64,000 bases of DNA. Source: Hymenobacter negativus. Lineage in GTDB: Bacteria > Bacteroidota > Bacteroidia > Cytophagales > Hymenobacteraceae. The notes under the pieces are model-generated. The model was not told the origin of the DNA and did no database searches. It saw nothing but the letters and a program-made list of their open reading frames with translations. The stretch covers positions 1 to 64,000 of the forward strand of contig NZ_JAGETZ010000003.1 of NCBI RefSeq assembly GCF_017571495.1. The letters run 5' to 3'. Every line of letters begins with the position of its first letter. Within the stretch, counting starts at the first letter, position 1. The position numbers were made by a program, and so were the translations under genes. This document shows, in pieces, positions 42,240 through 52,145 of this stretch.

Positions 42240-45200
42240 ATGCAGGCAAAACTTTTACTCTTGTGTAGCGCGCTGCCGTTGGCAGCCATAACCCCGGTTT
42301 CCGCCAGCGGAGCCGCCGTGCCGAAAGTCCCGATTGGGCTGCGCATGCCGGCCGTAGCGGGCCCCATTTCGGGCACGGTGCTCGATGAAAAAGGGGAGGG
42401 CATGCCCGGCGTGACGGTGCTGCTGAAGGGCACCGCGGTGGGCACCACCACCGACGCCGGCGGCCGCTTCTCACTCGATGTGCCGGCGGGCACCACCAAT
42501 GCCACCCTCGTCATCTCGTCCATCGGCTACGTGAAGCAGGAAATTGTGCTGGGCGACCGCACGACGCTTTCCGTGAAGCTGGCGCCCAGTGCCCAGGACC
42601 TCAACGAAGTAGTGGTGGTGGGCTATGGTACCCAGAAGCGTTCCGACGTGACGGGCTCGGTGGTTTCGGTGCCGCAGGACCGGCTCGAAAAACTGCCGGT
42701 AGCCAACGTGGCCCAGGCTCTGCAAGGCGCCGTGGCCGGTGTGCAGGTGACCAGTGGCTCGGGCGTGCCAGGCTCGCAGTCCAGCATACAGATTCGCGGG
42801 GTACGCTCGATTACGGCCAATACCGACCCGTATCTGATTGTGGACGGGCTGCCGTTTGCCGGCAACCTCAACGACATCAATACCAACGACATTGCCTCGA
42901 TTGAGATTCTGAAGGACGCTTCCTCGACGGCCATTTACGGCACCAAAGGCTCCAATGGCGTGATTCTGGTAACCACCAAGCGCGGCAAAACCGGCAAGCC
43001 CCAGATTCGCTACGCGGGCTATGCCGGGCCGGAATACATGGTGGACAAGCTGCACCCGCTGAACGGCCCGGACTTTGCGGCTAAGTACGAGGAATTTACC
43101 CGGCAGCGGGGCATCACCTTCGGCCACGTGCCCAACCTGAGCGAGGTGGACAACTACAACGCCGGCCGCACCGTGGACTGGATGGACCTGATTAAGCAGC
43201 AGGGCTTTATCCAGGACCACAACGTGTCGATTTCGGGTGGCAACGACGACGTGAAGTACTTCGTGTCGGGCGACTATTTCAAGCAGCAGGGCATCATCAA
43301 AGGCTTTCAGTACCAGCGCATCAGCTTCCGGACAAACATTGATGCCAACCTGACCAACTGGCTGCGGGTGGGTACCTCGGCCTTCTACGCCAACAACGAC
43401 GACGGCGGCGGCCGCGCCAACCTGAGCTCGGCCCAGATTGCCAGCCCCTACGGCAACGTGTACAACCCCGACGGTACCTACACCATTTTTCCGCAGCAGC
43501 CGGAGCAGCTGTTTAACAACCCGCTTATTGGCACCACTACCACCCGCGAAAGTCGCGTCAATCAGCTTACTGGTACCGGCTACCTCGAGGTGGCGCCCAC
43601 CTTCCTGAGCGGACTGAAATACCGCCTGAACGTGACCTACGGCTACCGCACCTACCGCTTTGCCAACTACGTGGGCCGGGCTGGTGGCGACTTGCGCGGC
43701 TCGGCGGCCCTGGTGAACGAGGAGCGGCCTAACTACACGGTGGAGAATGTGTTGTCCTACAACCGGGACTTCGACAAGCACCACGTCGACGTGACGCTGG
43801 TGCAAAGCGCCCAGCAAAACAAGTACTTCACGAACACCGAAAATGCCAGCGGCTTCATCAACGACCAGATTGGTTTTAATAGCATTGGTTCGGGCTCGAA
43901 CACGCCCACCATCAAGTCGTATAGCGAGATGCGCCGCCTGGAATCGCAGATGGCCCGCGTAAACTATTCCTACGACAGCCGCTACTTGTTTACGGCCACG
44001 GCCCGCCGCGACGGTTCGTCGGTGTTTGGGGCCACTGCCGATAAGTATGCAGTGTTTCCGTCGGTAGCCCTGGGCTGGAACGTGGCCAACGAAGCTTTCC
44101 TGAAGGATAACGGCATTCTGAATGTGCTGAAGCTGCGCTTTTCGTACGGGACTACCGGCAACGAAGGCATCAACCCTTACCAGACCATCACGGGCGATGC
44201 GTTGCTGCAATACGCTTACGGCGGCGTGTCGGCGGTGGGCGTGCGCGCCGACATCATCGGCAACGCCAACCTGAAATGGGAGCAAACCACTAGCGCCAAC
44301 TACGCCATCGACTTTGGTCTGCTGAAAAACCGCATCACGGGCACCGTAGAATACTACGATGCCAAAACCAAGGACTTGCTGCTGGCGCGGCAGATTCCGA
44401 TTATTTCGGGCTACAGCTCTATTCTCGACAACATTGGCCGGGTGCAAAACCGGGGCATTGAGTTAACGCTGAACACGGTAAATATTCAGAAAGCCGACTT
44501 CAGCTGGTCGTCGGCCTTCAACATATCGGCCAACCGCAACCGGCTGCTGGAGCTGGGCTACACCAACACCGACGACCTGGGCAACCGGCGCTTCCTGGGC
44601 CGGCCGCTCAGTGCCATCTACGACTACCGCAAGATTGGCGTGTGGCAGGTAGGCGAGGACGTCTCGCAGCAGGACCCTACTGCTAAGCCCGGCGACCTGA
44701 AATTTGCTGACCTGAACGGTGATAAGAAAATCGACGAGAAGGACCGGGAGTACCAGGGCTCGTCGCTGCCCGACTATACGGCCGGCTTTACCAATACTTT
44801 TACCTACAAGGGCCTGAGCCTGCGCGTGTTCCTGCAAACGGCGCAGGGCATCCTGAAAAACAACGGCATCCTGAACTTCGTGGACCTGGGCGGCCGCCTC
44901 AACACACCTCAGGAAGTAGGCTACTGGACGGCCCAGAACGCCAGCAACGACCGCCCCGGCCTGAACTTCTACAATACCCGCGGCTACGGCTACCCGGTGG
45001 ACGCCAGCTACACCCGCCTCAAAGACGTGACGCTGAGCTACTCGCTGCCCGCCTCGCTCACCGAGCGCCTGAAAATGGGCGGCGTGTCGGTGTACGTGAG
45101 CGGCCGCAACCTCTACACCTGGACCAAGTGGGTGGGCTGGGACCCCGAGCAGGGCTACACGCTGGGCAACGGTTCGGGCAACGTGGACAACCTGACCACA

Positions 45201-45281
45201 CTCGGCAACCCCGGCACCGGCGCCAACCCCAACTTCCCGCAGCTCAGAACCTTCGTGTTTGGCCTCAACGTGACCCTTTAA
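42240..45281 (+). CDS. SusC/RagA-type TonB-dependent outer-membrane receptor
   Basis: A 1013-residue protein. After the signal peptide comes a carboxypeptidase-D-regulatory-like domain (ISGTVLDEKGEGMPGVTVLLKG to about residue 115), then the SusC hallmark NEVVVVGYGTQKRSDVTGSV, a plug domain (PVANVAQALQGAVAGVQV, IQIRGVRSI, PYLIVDGLPF, NDIASIEILKDASSTAIYG, SNGVILVTTKRG) and a 22-stranded barrel ending VFGLNVTL. It imports oligosaccharides across the outer membrane together with SusD. Next gene is SusD, 177 nt on. The start ATG at 42240 gives a short signal with the hydrophobic core LLLLCSALPLAA. Confidence 0.95.
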   Translation: MQAKLLLLCSALPLAAITPVSASGAAVPKVPIGLRMPAVAGPISGTVLDEKGEGMPGVTVLLKGTAVGTTTDAGGRFSLDVPAGTTNATLVISSIGYVKQEIVLGDRTTLSVKLAPSAQDLNEVVVVGYGTQKRSDVTGSVVSVPQDRLEKLPVANVAQALQGAVAGVQVTSGSGVPGSQSSIQIRGVRSITANTDPYLIVDGLPFAGNLNDINTNDIASIEILKDASSTAIYGTKGSNGVILVTTKRGKTGKPQIRYAGYAGPEYMVDKLHPLNGPDFAAKYEEFTRQRGITFGHVPNLSEVDNYNAGRTVDWMDLIKQQGFIQDHNVSISGGNDDVKYFVSGDYFKQQGIIKGFQYQRISFRTNIDANLTNWLRVGTSAFYANNDDGGGRANLSSAQIASPYGNVYNPDGTYTIFPQQPEQLFNNPLIGTTTTRESRVNQLTGTGYLEVAPTFLSGLKYRLNVTYGYRTYRFANYVGRAGGDLRGSAALVNEERPNYTVENVLSYNRDFDKHHVDVTLVQSAQQNKYFTNTENASGFINDQIGFNSIGSGSNTPTIKSYSEMRRLESQMARVNYSYDSRYLFTATARRDGSSVFGATADKYAVFPSVALGWNVANEAFLKDNGILNVLKLRFSYGTTGNEGINPYQTITGDALLQYAYGGVSAVGVRADIIGNANLKWEQTTSANYAIDFGLLKNRITGTVEYYDAKTKDLLLARQIPIISGYSSILDNIGRVQNRGIELTLNTVNIQKADFSWSSAFNISANRNRLLELGYTNTDDLGNRRFLGRPLSAIYDYRKIGVWQVGEDVSQQDPTAKPGDLKFADLNGDKKIDEKDREYQGSSLPDYTAGFTNTFTYKGLSLRVFLQTAQGILKNNGILNFVDLGGRLNTPQEVGYWTAQNASNDRPGLNFYNTRGYGYPVDASYTRLKDVTLSYSLPASLTERLKMGGVSVYVSGRNLYTWTKWVGWDPEQGYTLGNGSGNVDNLTTLGNPGTGANPNFPQLRTFVFGLNVTL

Positions 45282-45458
45282 TCAAGCTATTCGCCATTAG
45301 CGGTTAGCCAATTAGCCTTCGCGATAAGCGCAGAAATGCTGCAAGCCAAAGGCAAGCCATAGGAAGGACGGCTACGCCAGCCGCTGAAACAGAAAGTCCT
45401 GGAAAAGCTAACAGCTAATAGCTACCGGCTATCAGCTCATCAAAACGCTCCCACTTAT

Positions 45459-47036
45459 ATGAAACGCATTGGATTAATGGGCCTGGCCCTGCTGGCAGCG
45501 GCTCAGCTGCTCAGCTCCTGTAAAAAAGATTTCCTCGACGAAGACCCCAAGTCGCTCTACACGCCCCAGACCGTGCTCACCGATTCGCTGGGTTTTGAAG
45601 CGGCCATGGGCGGCCTGCAATCCGTGGTGCGCGAGCAGTACACTCGCTCCGACGAGCAGGGCCTGCTAGGTATGATGCAGCTCGGCACCGACGTGGCCAT
45701 TCCCGGCCAGATTCAAGGCGCCGAAATTCCCTACTACAACTACAACCTGCTCAATTCGCAGGACGTGGCCGCCAGCGTGATGTGGAGCTGGGCCTACCGC
45801 ACCATCAACAACTGCAACCAGATTATTCAGGGTGCGGCCGCTGCGCCGGGTACGCTGCGGCAGGGCTACAAAGACCGCATCAGCGGTGAGGCCCGTTTCT
45901 ACCGTGCCTATGCCTACAACTTCCTGGCCACCCTCTGGGGCGACGTGCCGCTGATTACGCAGCCCGTGACTACGCCCCGCACCGACTTTACCCGCACGCC
46001 CATTGCGGAAGTGAATTCGCTCATCATCAGTGACCTGACCGCAGCCATTCCCAACCTGTACGTGGCCAGTAGAGCCGCATCGGGCCGCATCACGAAGGGC
46101 GCCGCCCAGCAGCTGCTCGGCGAAGTGTACCTGCGCACCAACCAGCCGGCCCTGGCCGAAGCCCAGCTGCAAGCCGTGGTGAACGGCGGGCAGTACAGCC
46201 TGATTCGGGCCCGCTACGGGGTGAAGTCGACCCAGCCCGGCGACTACTTCGCGGATATGTTCATTGTAGGCAATCAGCGCCGCAACCAGGGCAATACCGA
46301 GCTGATTTGGGGCATTGAGCAGCAGCTGCTGGTGCCCGGTGCCACCACCAGCGCCCAGCAGCGCCGCATGTGGGTGCCGGCCTACTACAACGTGAACGGC
46401 ATGCTGCTGGCCGACTCGCTGGGTGGGCGCGGCATTGGGCGGATGCGCCTCAGCAACTGGGTCGACTACCGCCTGTACGCGGCCCAGGACATGCGCAACT
46501 CGAAGTACAACCTCAAGCGCCGCTTCTACTACAACAACCCCGCCGTGCCCGCGCTCTACGGCCGCCGCGTCACCGGCCTCACCGGTTCCGATACCATCTT
46601 CTTCATCACGCCCTACACCACCAAGTGGAACCAGTTCGACCCCACGGATACCTTCGGATTCGGCACCATCAAGGACCTGACCATGATGCGCTTGGGCGAA
46701 ACCTACCTGCTGCTGGCCGAGGCCCAGCTCAATCAGAATAAGCTCTCCGAAGCCGCCACCAGCATCAACATGCTGCGCACCCGGGCCCAGGCCGCGCAGG
46801 TAACGGCCAGCCAGATGACCCTCGACTTCATCCTCGACGAGCGCGCCCGCGAGCTGATAGGGGAGGAGCAGCGCCGCCTCACGCTCATCCGCACCGGTAC
46901 CCTCATCGACCGCGTGACGCGCCTGAATCCCGCGCCGGTATTGGGCCTGACCACCAAGCACCTGCTGCTGCCCATTCCCCAGTCCACCATCGACCTGAAC
47001 GTGGGCGCTACGCTGGGCCAGAACCCCGGCTACTAA
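45459..47036 (+). CDS. SusD/RagB-type glycan-binding lipoprotein
   Basis: A 525-residue surface lipoprotein with lipobox LLSSC (Cys about residue 21) and the SusD start KKDFLDEDPKSLYT. The helical TPR-like body shows WSWAYRTINNCNQIIQ, GEARFYRAYAYNFLATLWGDVPL (the conserved RAY-x-x-F-x-L-x-x-xWGDVPL), RITKGAAQQLLGEVYLRTN, MMRLGETYLLLAEAQL and FILDERARELIGEEQRRLTLIR near the end. It forms a lid on SusC and binds the polysaccharide. The 177-bp gap before it contains short GCTAACAGCTAATAGCTACC-like repeats of unknown role. Confidence 0.95.
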   Translation: MKRIGLMGLALLAAAQLLSSCKKDFLDEDPKSLYTPQTVLTDSLGFEAAMGGLQSVVREQYTRSDEQGLLGMMQLGTDVAIPGQIQGAEIPYYNYNLLNSQDVAASVMWSWAYRTINNCNQIIQGAAAAPGTLRQGYKDRISGEARFYRAYAYNFLATLWGDVPLITQPVTTPRTDFTRTPIAEVNSLIISDLTAAIPNLYVASRAASGRITKGAAQQLLGEVYLRTNQPALAEAQLQAVVNGGQYSLIRARYGVKSTQPGDYFADMFIVGNQRRNQGNTELIWGIEQQLLVPGATTSAQQRRMWVPAYYNVNGMLLADSLGGRGIGRMRLSNWVDYRLYAAQDMRNSKYNLKRRFYYNNPAVPALYGRRVTGLTGSDTIFFITPYTTKWNQFDPTDTFGFGTIKDLTMMRLGETYLLLAEAQLNQNKLSEAATSINMLRTRAQAAQVTASQMTLDFILDERARELIGEEQRRLTLIRTGTLIDRVTRLNPAPVLGLTTKHLLLPIPQSTIDLNVGATLGQNPGY

Positions 47037-47201
47037 TACCAGCTTCCAACCAACCCCATAACGAACGTGCGGCTCCCGGCAGAATTTGTGAGTAAGTATG
47101 GCTTCTTTGCGAAGCTATTGGCCGGCAAGAGGTGGGACTTAAACCGGCCACTGACGGGGGCTGCGCGTTCGTAATTTTTTAGAGTCCTTTTATCCAGTAA
47201 G

Positions 47202-48182
47202 ATGCGTTTTTGCCTGCCTTTCTTAGTCGTGCTGCTGTGGGTGGCGGGTTCTGCCCGGGCCCAGCGCCTGCCGGCCGATACCCTTCATGCCCCCGCGCCC
47301 GCGCTGCCCGGTCTCTACGCCGACCCGCACATTGCCGCGTTCGGCAACCGTTACTACCTCTACCCAACCACCGACGGCATTGAGGGCTGGGGCGCCACGA
47401 GCTTCACCTGCTGGTCGTCGCCTGACATGGTGCAGTGGAAAAACGAAGGGGTGATTCTGGACCTGCCGCGCGACCTGACCTGGGCCAGCAAAAATGCCTG
47501 GGCGCCGGCTATTGCTGCCAAAAACAGTAAGTATTATTTCTACTACTCGGCCGCTACCAACATCGGGGTGGCCGTGGCCGACAAGCCTACCGGCCCCTTC
47601 AAAGACCCACTGGGCAAGCCGCTGGTAGCAAAAGGGCTGTTCAAAGGGCAGGCCATTGACCCCATGGTGCTGGTGGACGACGATGGCAGTGCCTACCTCT
47701 ATTGGGGCCAGGGCCAGTGCCACGTTGTGAAGCTTAACCCCGATATGATTTCCTACGACCCGGCTGCCGTCATCGAGTTTAAGCCGCCGGGCTACAACGA
47801 AGGCACATTTGCCTTCAAGCGCAAGGGCAAGTATTACCTGATGTGGAGCGAATATGATACCCGCGACCCGCGCTATTCCGTGGCCTACGCCACCGCCAGC
47901 TCACCCCTGGGCCCCTGGACTAAGGCCGAGAAGAACCCAATATTGAAAGGGCATGGTGTGGTGAAAGGCGCCGGCCACCATTCGGTGGTGCAGGTGCCCG
48001 GCACCGACCAATGGGCCATTGCCTTCCACCGCTTCCACATCCCCGATGGCAACGGCTACAACCGCGAAACCTGTCTCGCACCCATGCGCTTCGATGCCCA
48101 GGGCAACATTCTGCCCGTGAGCGTATTCGAGTCGGTGAAGCCAACGAAAATCAAAGCAAGCCGCCCTAACGCCCATCCCTAA
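47202..48182 (+). CDS. GH43 arabinan-type glycosidase
   Basis: A 326-residue exported protein with a GH43 five-bladed propeller. Catalytic residues can be placed: base Asp about 41 (GLYADPHIAAFGNRYYLYPT), pKa modulator Asp about 153 (GQAIDPMVLVDDDGSAYLYWG) and acid Glu about 200 (PPGYNEGTFAFKRKGKYYLMW). It ends with HHSVVQVPGTDQWAIAFHRF, usual for GH43 beta-xylosidase/arabinofuranosidase types. The signal peptide ends SARAQ. It should release arabinose or xylose units in the periplasm. First enzyme gene after SusD, probably in the same operon as the following five. Confidence 0.9.
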   Translation: MRFCLPFLVVLLWVAGSARAQRLPADTLHAPAPALPGLYADPHIAAFGNRYYLYPTTDGIEGWGATSFTCWSSPDMVQWKNEGVILDLPRDLTWASKNAWAPAIAAKNSKYYFYYSAATNIGVAVADKPTGPFKDPLGKPLVAKGLFKGQAIDPMVLVDDDGSAYLYWGQGQCHVVKLNPDMISYDPAAVIEFKPPGYNEGTFAFKRKGKYYLMWSEYDTRDPRYSVAYATASSPLGPWTKAEKNPILKGHGVVKGAGHHSVVQVPGTDQWAIAFHRFHIPDGNGYNRETCLAPMRFDAQGNILPVSVFESVKPTKIKASRPNAHP

Positions 48183-48334
48183 AACAGCATCAGCCTGAAT
48201 TGCCAGGCTGGCTTGTCGAGCCAGTTTGGCAATTTTTTAGCAGCATTACACAAACGATTGTGTAAATTATTTGCACTTTTACCCCGGCATTGTGCTGACC
48301 TCCCGTGCCCACAGTGTCACCCATCGCTTTCACT

Positions 48335-49999
48335 ATGATGCACCGCCGCGAACTTCTGAAAAAACTGGCCCTGGCCGCACCCGCCGCGTGGCTACCCGGC
48401 GTAGTGGCTGGCCTGAACTGGAGCCCGCTGGCGCCGGCTGGTGAGCGCACGGCATCCGGCAATTTTCGGCCCACCTGGGAATCATTAGCTCAGTACCAAA
48501 CGCCCGATTGGTTCCGTGATGCCAAGTTTGGCATGTGGGCGCACTGGGGGCCGCAGTGCCAGCCCGAATACGGCGACTGGTACGCCCGCGAGATGTACAT
48601 GGAAGGCCACGACAAGTATAATTTCCACGTGCAGAAGTACGGACACCCGTCGAAGTTCGGCTTCAAGGATGTGATAAACGAGTGGAAGGCGGAGGCCTGG
48701 CAACCCGACGAGCTGGTGGGCTTCTACCAGAAAGCCGGCGCAAAATACTTCGTAGCTCTGGCTAACCACCACGACAATTTTGACCTCTACAACAGCACCC
48801 ACCAGCCGTGGAACGCCACGCGTCTGGGGCCGAAGAAGGACTTGGTGGGCGGCTGGGCGAAAGCTGCTAAAAAGCACGGCCTGCGTTTTGGGGTGAGTGT
48901 GCACGCCGCCCACACTTGGAGCTGGCTGGAGCCCAGCCGCCGCGCCGACAAAGCTGGCCCGCTGGCCGGCGTGCCCTACGACGGCCACATGACGGCAGCC
49001 GACGGCGCGGGCAAGTGGTGGCAGGGCTACGACCCCCAGGCCCTCTACGCCCAAAACCACCCCCTGAGTGAAAACAGCCTGGACAACGGCGCGATTCATA
49101 AGCAGTGGAACTGGGGCAACGGCGCGGCCGTGCCCAGCCGGGAGTATTGCGAGAAGTTCTTCAACCGCACCGTGGAGCTGCTCGATAAATACGAGCCTGA
49201 CCTGGTGTATTTCGATGACACCGCGCTGCCGCTGTGGCCGGTGAGCGACGTGGGCCTGCGCATTGCGGCGCACATGTACAACGCCAACGCCAAGCGCCAC
49301 GGCGGTCGGAACGAGGCGGTTATCAACGGGAAGATTCTGGATGAGCAGCAGCGCAAGTGCATGGTCTGGGACATTGAGCGCGGCCAGAGCAACCAGATTG
49401 AGCCGCTGCCCTGGCAAACCTGCACTTGCCTGGGCGACTGGCACTACGACCGCCGCATCTACGACCGGCACGGCTACAAAAGCGCCAAATCAGTAGTGCA
49501 CACCCTCATCGACGTGGTGAGCAAAAACGGCAACTTGCTGCTGAACGTGCCCGTGCGCGGCAACGGCAGCATTGATGAGCAGGAGCGGGCCGTGGTGGAA
49601 GGCATTGCCGCCTGGATGCAGGCCAACGGCGAAAGCATCTACGGTACCCGGCCCTGGAAAATATTTGGCGAAGGCCCCGCCCAGGCCAGCGCCCCGGGGC
49701 TCAGCGCGCAGGGCTTCAACGAGGGCAAGGGCAAGCCTTTTGGCCCGCAGGATATCCGCTTCGTGACCAAGGACAAGGTGCTGTACGCCACAGCGCTGGG
49801 CTGGCCGGCCGATGGCCAGCTGCTCATTGCCGCGCTGGCGGCCGGTAGCCCGCACTACCCGCAGCGCGTGGGCCGCGTCGAGCTGCTGGGCAGCCCTGGC
49901 GCCTTGCACTTCGAGCAAACGGCCCAGGGCCTGGCCCTGACGCTACCCGCCCAAAAGCCCAACGAGCTGGCCTACGCCTTCCGCATCATGCCCGCCTGA
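48335..49999 (+). CDS. GH29 alpha-L-fucosidase-type protein, exported
   Basis: The protein has 554 residues from the ATG at 48335; a second ATG follows directly at 48338. The N-terminus has a twin-arginine-like start (MMHRRELLKKLALAAPAAWLPG). The TIM barrel shows DAKFGMWAHWGPQCQP, YFVALANHHDNFDLYNST, GLRFGVSVHAAHTWSW and YEPDLVYFDDTALP with the nucleophile Asp at about 294. A small beta-domain ends at AYAFRIMPA. GH29 enzymes remove terminal alpha-L-fucose, and some act on alpha-L-galactose. Here it probably strips fucose from side chains. The acid/base residue is not certain from sequence alone. Confidence 0.85.
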   Translation: MMHRRELLKKLALAAPAAWLPGVVAGLNWSPLAPAGERTASGNFRPTWESLAQYQTPDWFRDAKFGMWAHWGPQCQPEYGDWYAREMYMEGHDKYNFHVQKYGHPSKFGFKDVINEWKAEAWQPDELVGFYQKAGAKYFVALANHHDNFDLYNSTHQPWNATRLGPKKDLVGGWAKAAKKHGLRFGVSVHAAHTWSWLEPSRRADKAGPLAGVPYDGHMTAADGAGKWWQGYDPQALYAQNHPLSENSLDNGAIHKQWNWGNGAAVPSREYCEKFFNRTVELLDKYEPDLVYFDDTALPLWPVSDVGLRIAAHMYNANAKRHGGRNEAVINGKILDEQQRKCMVWDIERGQSNQIEPLPWQTCTCLGDWHYDRRIYDRHGYKSAKSVVHTLIDVVSKNGNLLLNVPVRGNGSIDEQERAVVEGIAAWMQANGESIYGTRPWKIFGEGPAQASAPGLSAQGFNEGKGKPFGPQDIRFVTKDKVLYATALGWPADGQLLIAALAAGSPHYPQRVGRVELLGSPGALHFEQTAQGLALTLPAQKPNELAYAFRIMPA

Positions 50000-50040
50000 T
50001 TTTTGACTTCCGACTGATTGATTCCCACCCGCTTTCTGAT

Positions 50041-52102
50041 ATGAATTCCCCGCTGCTACTCTCCCAAACGGTGCTGGCTGGTCTGCTACTGACCGGGGCC
50101 GCCCAGGCCCAGGCCGTGGCCGACTACCCCATCCGGCCCGTGCCCTTCACGCAGGTGAAGCTGGCCGATAATTTCTGGCTGCCACGCCTCAAAACCAACA
50201 CCGATGTGACCATTCCGGCCTCGTTTCAGCGCTGTGAGGCCACCAATCGGGTGAAGAACTTTGAAATGGCAGCGGCGAAGTCGGGGAAGTTTGCCACGAC
50301 GTTTCCCTTCGACGATACCGACATCTACAAGACCATTGAGGGCGCCTCGTACTCGCTGAGTTTGTACCCCGATGAGCACCTGAAAGAGTACGTTGATGTG
50401 CTGATTAAGAAGGTAGCGGCTGCCCAGGAGCCCGACGGCTACTTCTACACCGCCCGCACCATCGACCCCGCCCATCCGCACGCCTGGGCCGGCAAGGAGC
50501 GCTGGGAAAAGGAGCGTGAACTGAGCCACGAGCTCTACAACTCGGGCCATCTGTACGAAGCTGCGGTGGCTCATTACCAAGCAACGGGACAAAAGAATTT
50601 CCTCGACATCGCCCTCAAAAACGCCGACCTCGTGTGCGCCACCTTTGGGTCTGGCAAGCGGGCGGTGGCACCGGGCCACGAAATCGTGGAAATGGGCCTG
50701 GTGAAGCTCTATCGCGTGACCGGCCAGCCCAAGTACCTGCAAACGGCCAAGTTTTTCCTCGACCAGCGTGGGCAGTACAAAGGCTACGACCCCAAGAGCA
50801 AGGACGAGTGGAGAAACGGCCAGTACTGGCAGGACGACAAGCCCGTGGTGGCCCAGACCGAGGCCGTGGGCCACGCCGTGCGCGCCGAATACCTATACTC
50901 GGCCATGGCCGACGTAGCGGCCCTGACCGGCGACAAGCCGCTGCTGGCGGCCGTCGATACCATCTGGAACAACATGGTGGCCAAGAAGATGTACGTGCAG
51001 GGCGGAACCGGCTCGGTGCCCGGCGGCGAGCGGTTTGGCGACAACTACGAGCTGCCCAACACTACGGCTTACAACGAAACCTGTGCCTCGGTGGCCGACG
51101 TGTACTGGAACCAGCGCATGTTCCAGCTCCACGGCGATGCCAAGTACGCCGACATCATGGAGAAGGTGCTGTACAACGGGTTGATTTCGGGCGTGGGCCT
51201 CGATGGCAAGTCGTTCTTCTACAGCAACGCCATGCAGATTAAGAACACCGCTGCCTTCCCGCAGTCCGAGCCTGCGCGGGCGGGCTGGTTCGACTGCTCG
51301 TGCTGCCCCACCAACCTGGCCCGGCTGTTTCCGAGCCTGCCCGGCTACATCTACGGCCAGCACAACCGCGACGTGTACGTGAACCTGTTCGTGAGTGGCA
51401 CCGCCGACCTGACCGTGAACAAGAAGCGCGTGCAGCTGGTGCAGCAAAACAACTATCCCTGGGACGGCGCCCTGAAATTCACCGTGAACCCGGCCGCCAG
51501 CACCGATTTTAACCTGTTGCTGCGGGTGCCCGGCTGGGCCCGGGAGCAGGCCATGCCCTCCAACCTCTACACCTTCGCCACCCCGGCGGGCGAGCCAAAG
51601 AAAGGTCGATATCAAAATCAACGGTAAGTCAACATCTTACGTCCTGCGCAACGGCTATGCTGTATTGGCACGCAAGTGGCGCAAGGGCGACGTAGTGGAA
51701 ATGACCCTGCCCATGGACGTGCGCCGCGTGGTAGCCAACCCCAACGTAAAGGACGACCTGGGCAAAGTGGCCCTGCAGCGCGGCCCCATCGTGTACTGCG
51801 CCGAGTGGGCCGACAACCATGGTAAAACCAGCAACATTTTGGTGCCGTCCTCGGCCAGCTTCGCCACTGCTTTCCGCCCCGACTTGCTGAATGGCGTGAC
51901 CACCCTCACGGCCACCGTACCCACCGTGCAGGTCGACGAAGCTGCTGGTACCATCCAGACCGTGCCGCAAATGCTCACCGCCATCCCATATTACGCCTGG
52001 GCCAACCGTGGCAAGGGCGAAATGACCGTCTGGTTCCCCGCTAAAGTGGTGGACGTGGACGTGGTGACGCGCCCGGCCGTGCAGCGCGAAGAGAAGAAGT
52101 AG
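50041..52102 (+). pseudogene. GH127 beta-L-arabinofuranosidase gene with a frameshift near its 3' end
   Basis: The first frame (50041-51627) encodes a signal peptide and the (alpha/alpha)6 catalytic domain: VKLADNFWLPRLKTN, NSGHLYEAAVAHY, GTGSVPGGERFGDNYELPN, and the metal site TTAYNETCASVADVYW (Glu 346, Cys 348) plus FDCSCCPTNLARL (Cys 421, Cys 422), which match the zinc-thiolate site of HypBA1-type enzymes. At about 51603 one extra G (AAAGAAAGGTCG) shifts the frame to a stop at 51627. The +1-corrected frame continues directly as KVDIKINGKSTSYVLRNG to 52102. All catalytic residues precede the break; the C-terminal beta domain is lost. Sequencing error is possible. Confidence 0.85.
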
Positions 52103-52145
52103 CCCAGTCTCAAGACCAAATTTTCACCCCTCCACCTCACCTGAT

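Noticed and set aside
42471..44447. A 658-codon minus-strand frame opposite the SusC gene
   Set aside because: Composition (His/Val-rich without motifs) is that of an antisense shadow; the plus strand has a full SusC domain order.
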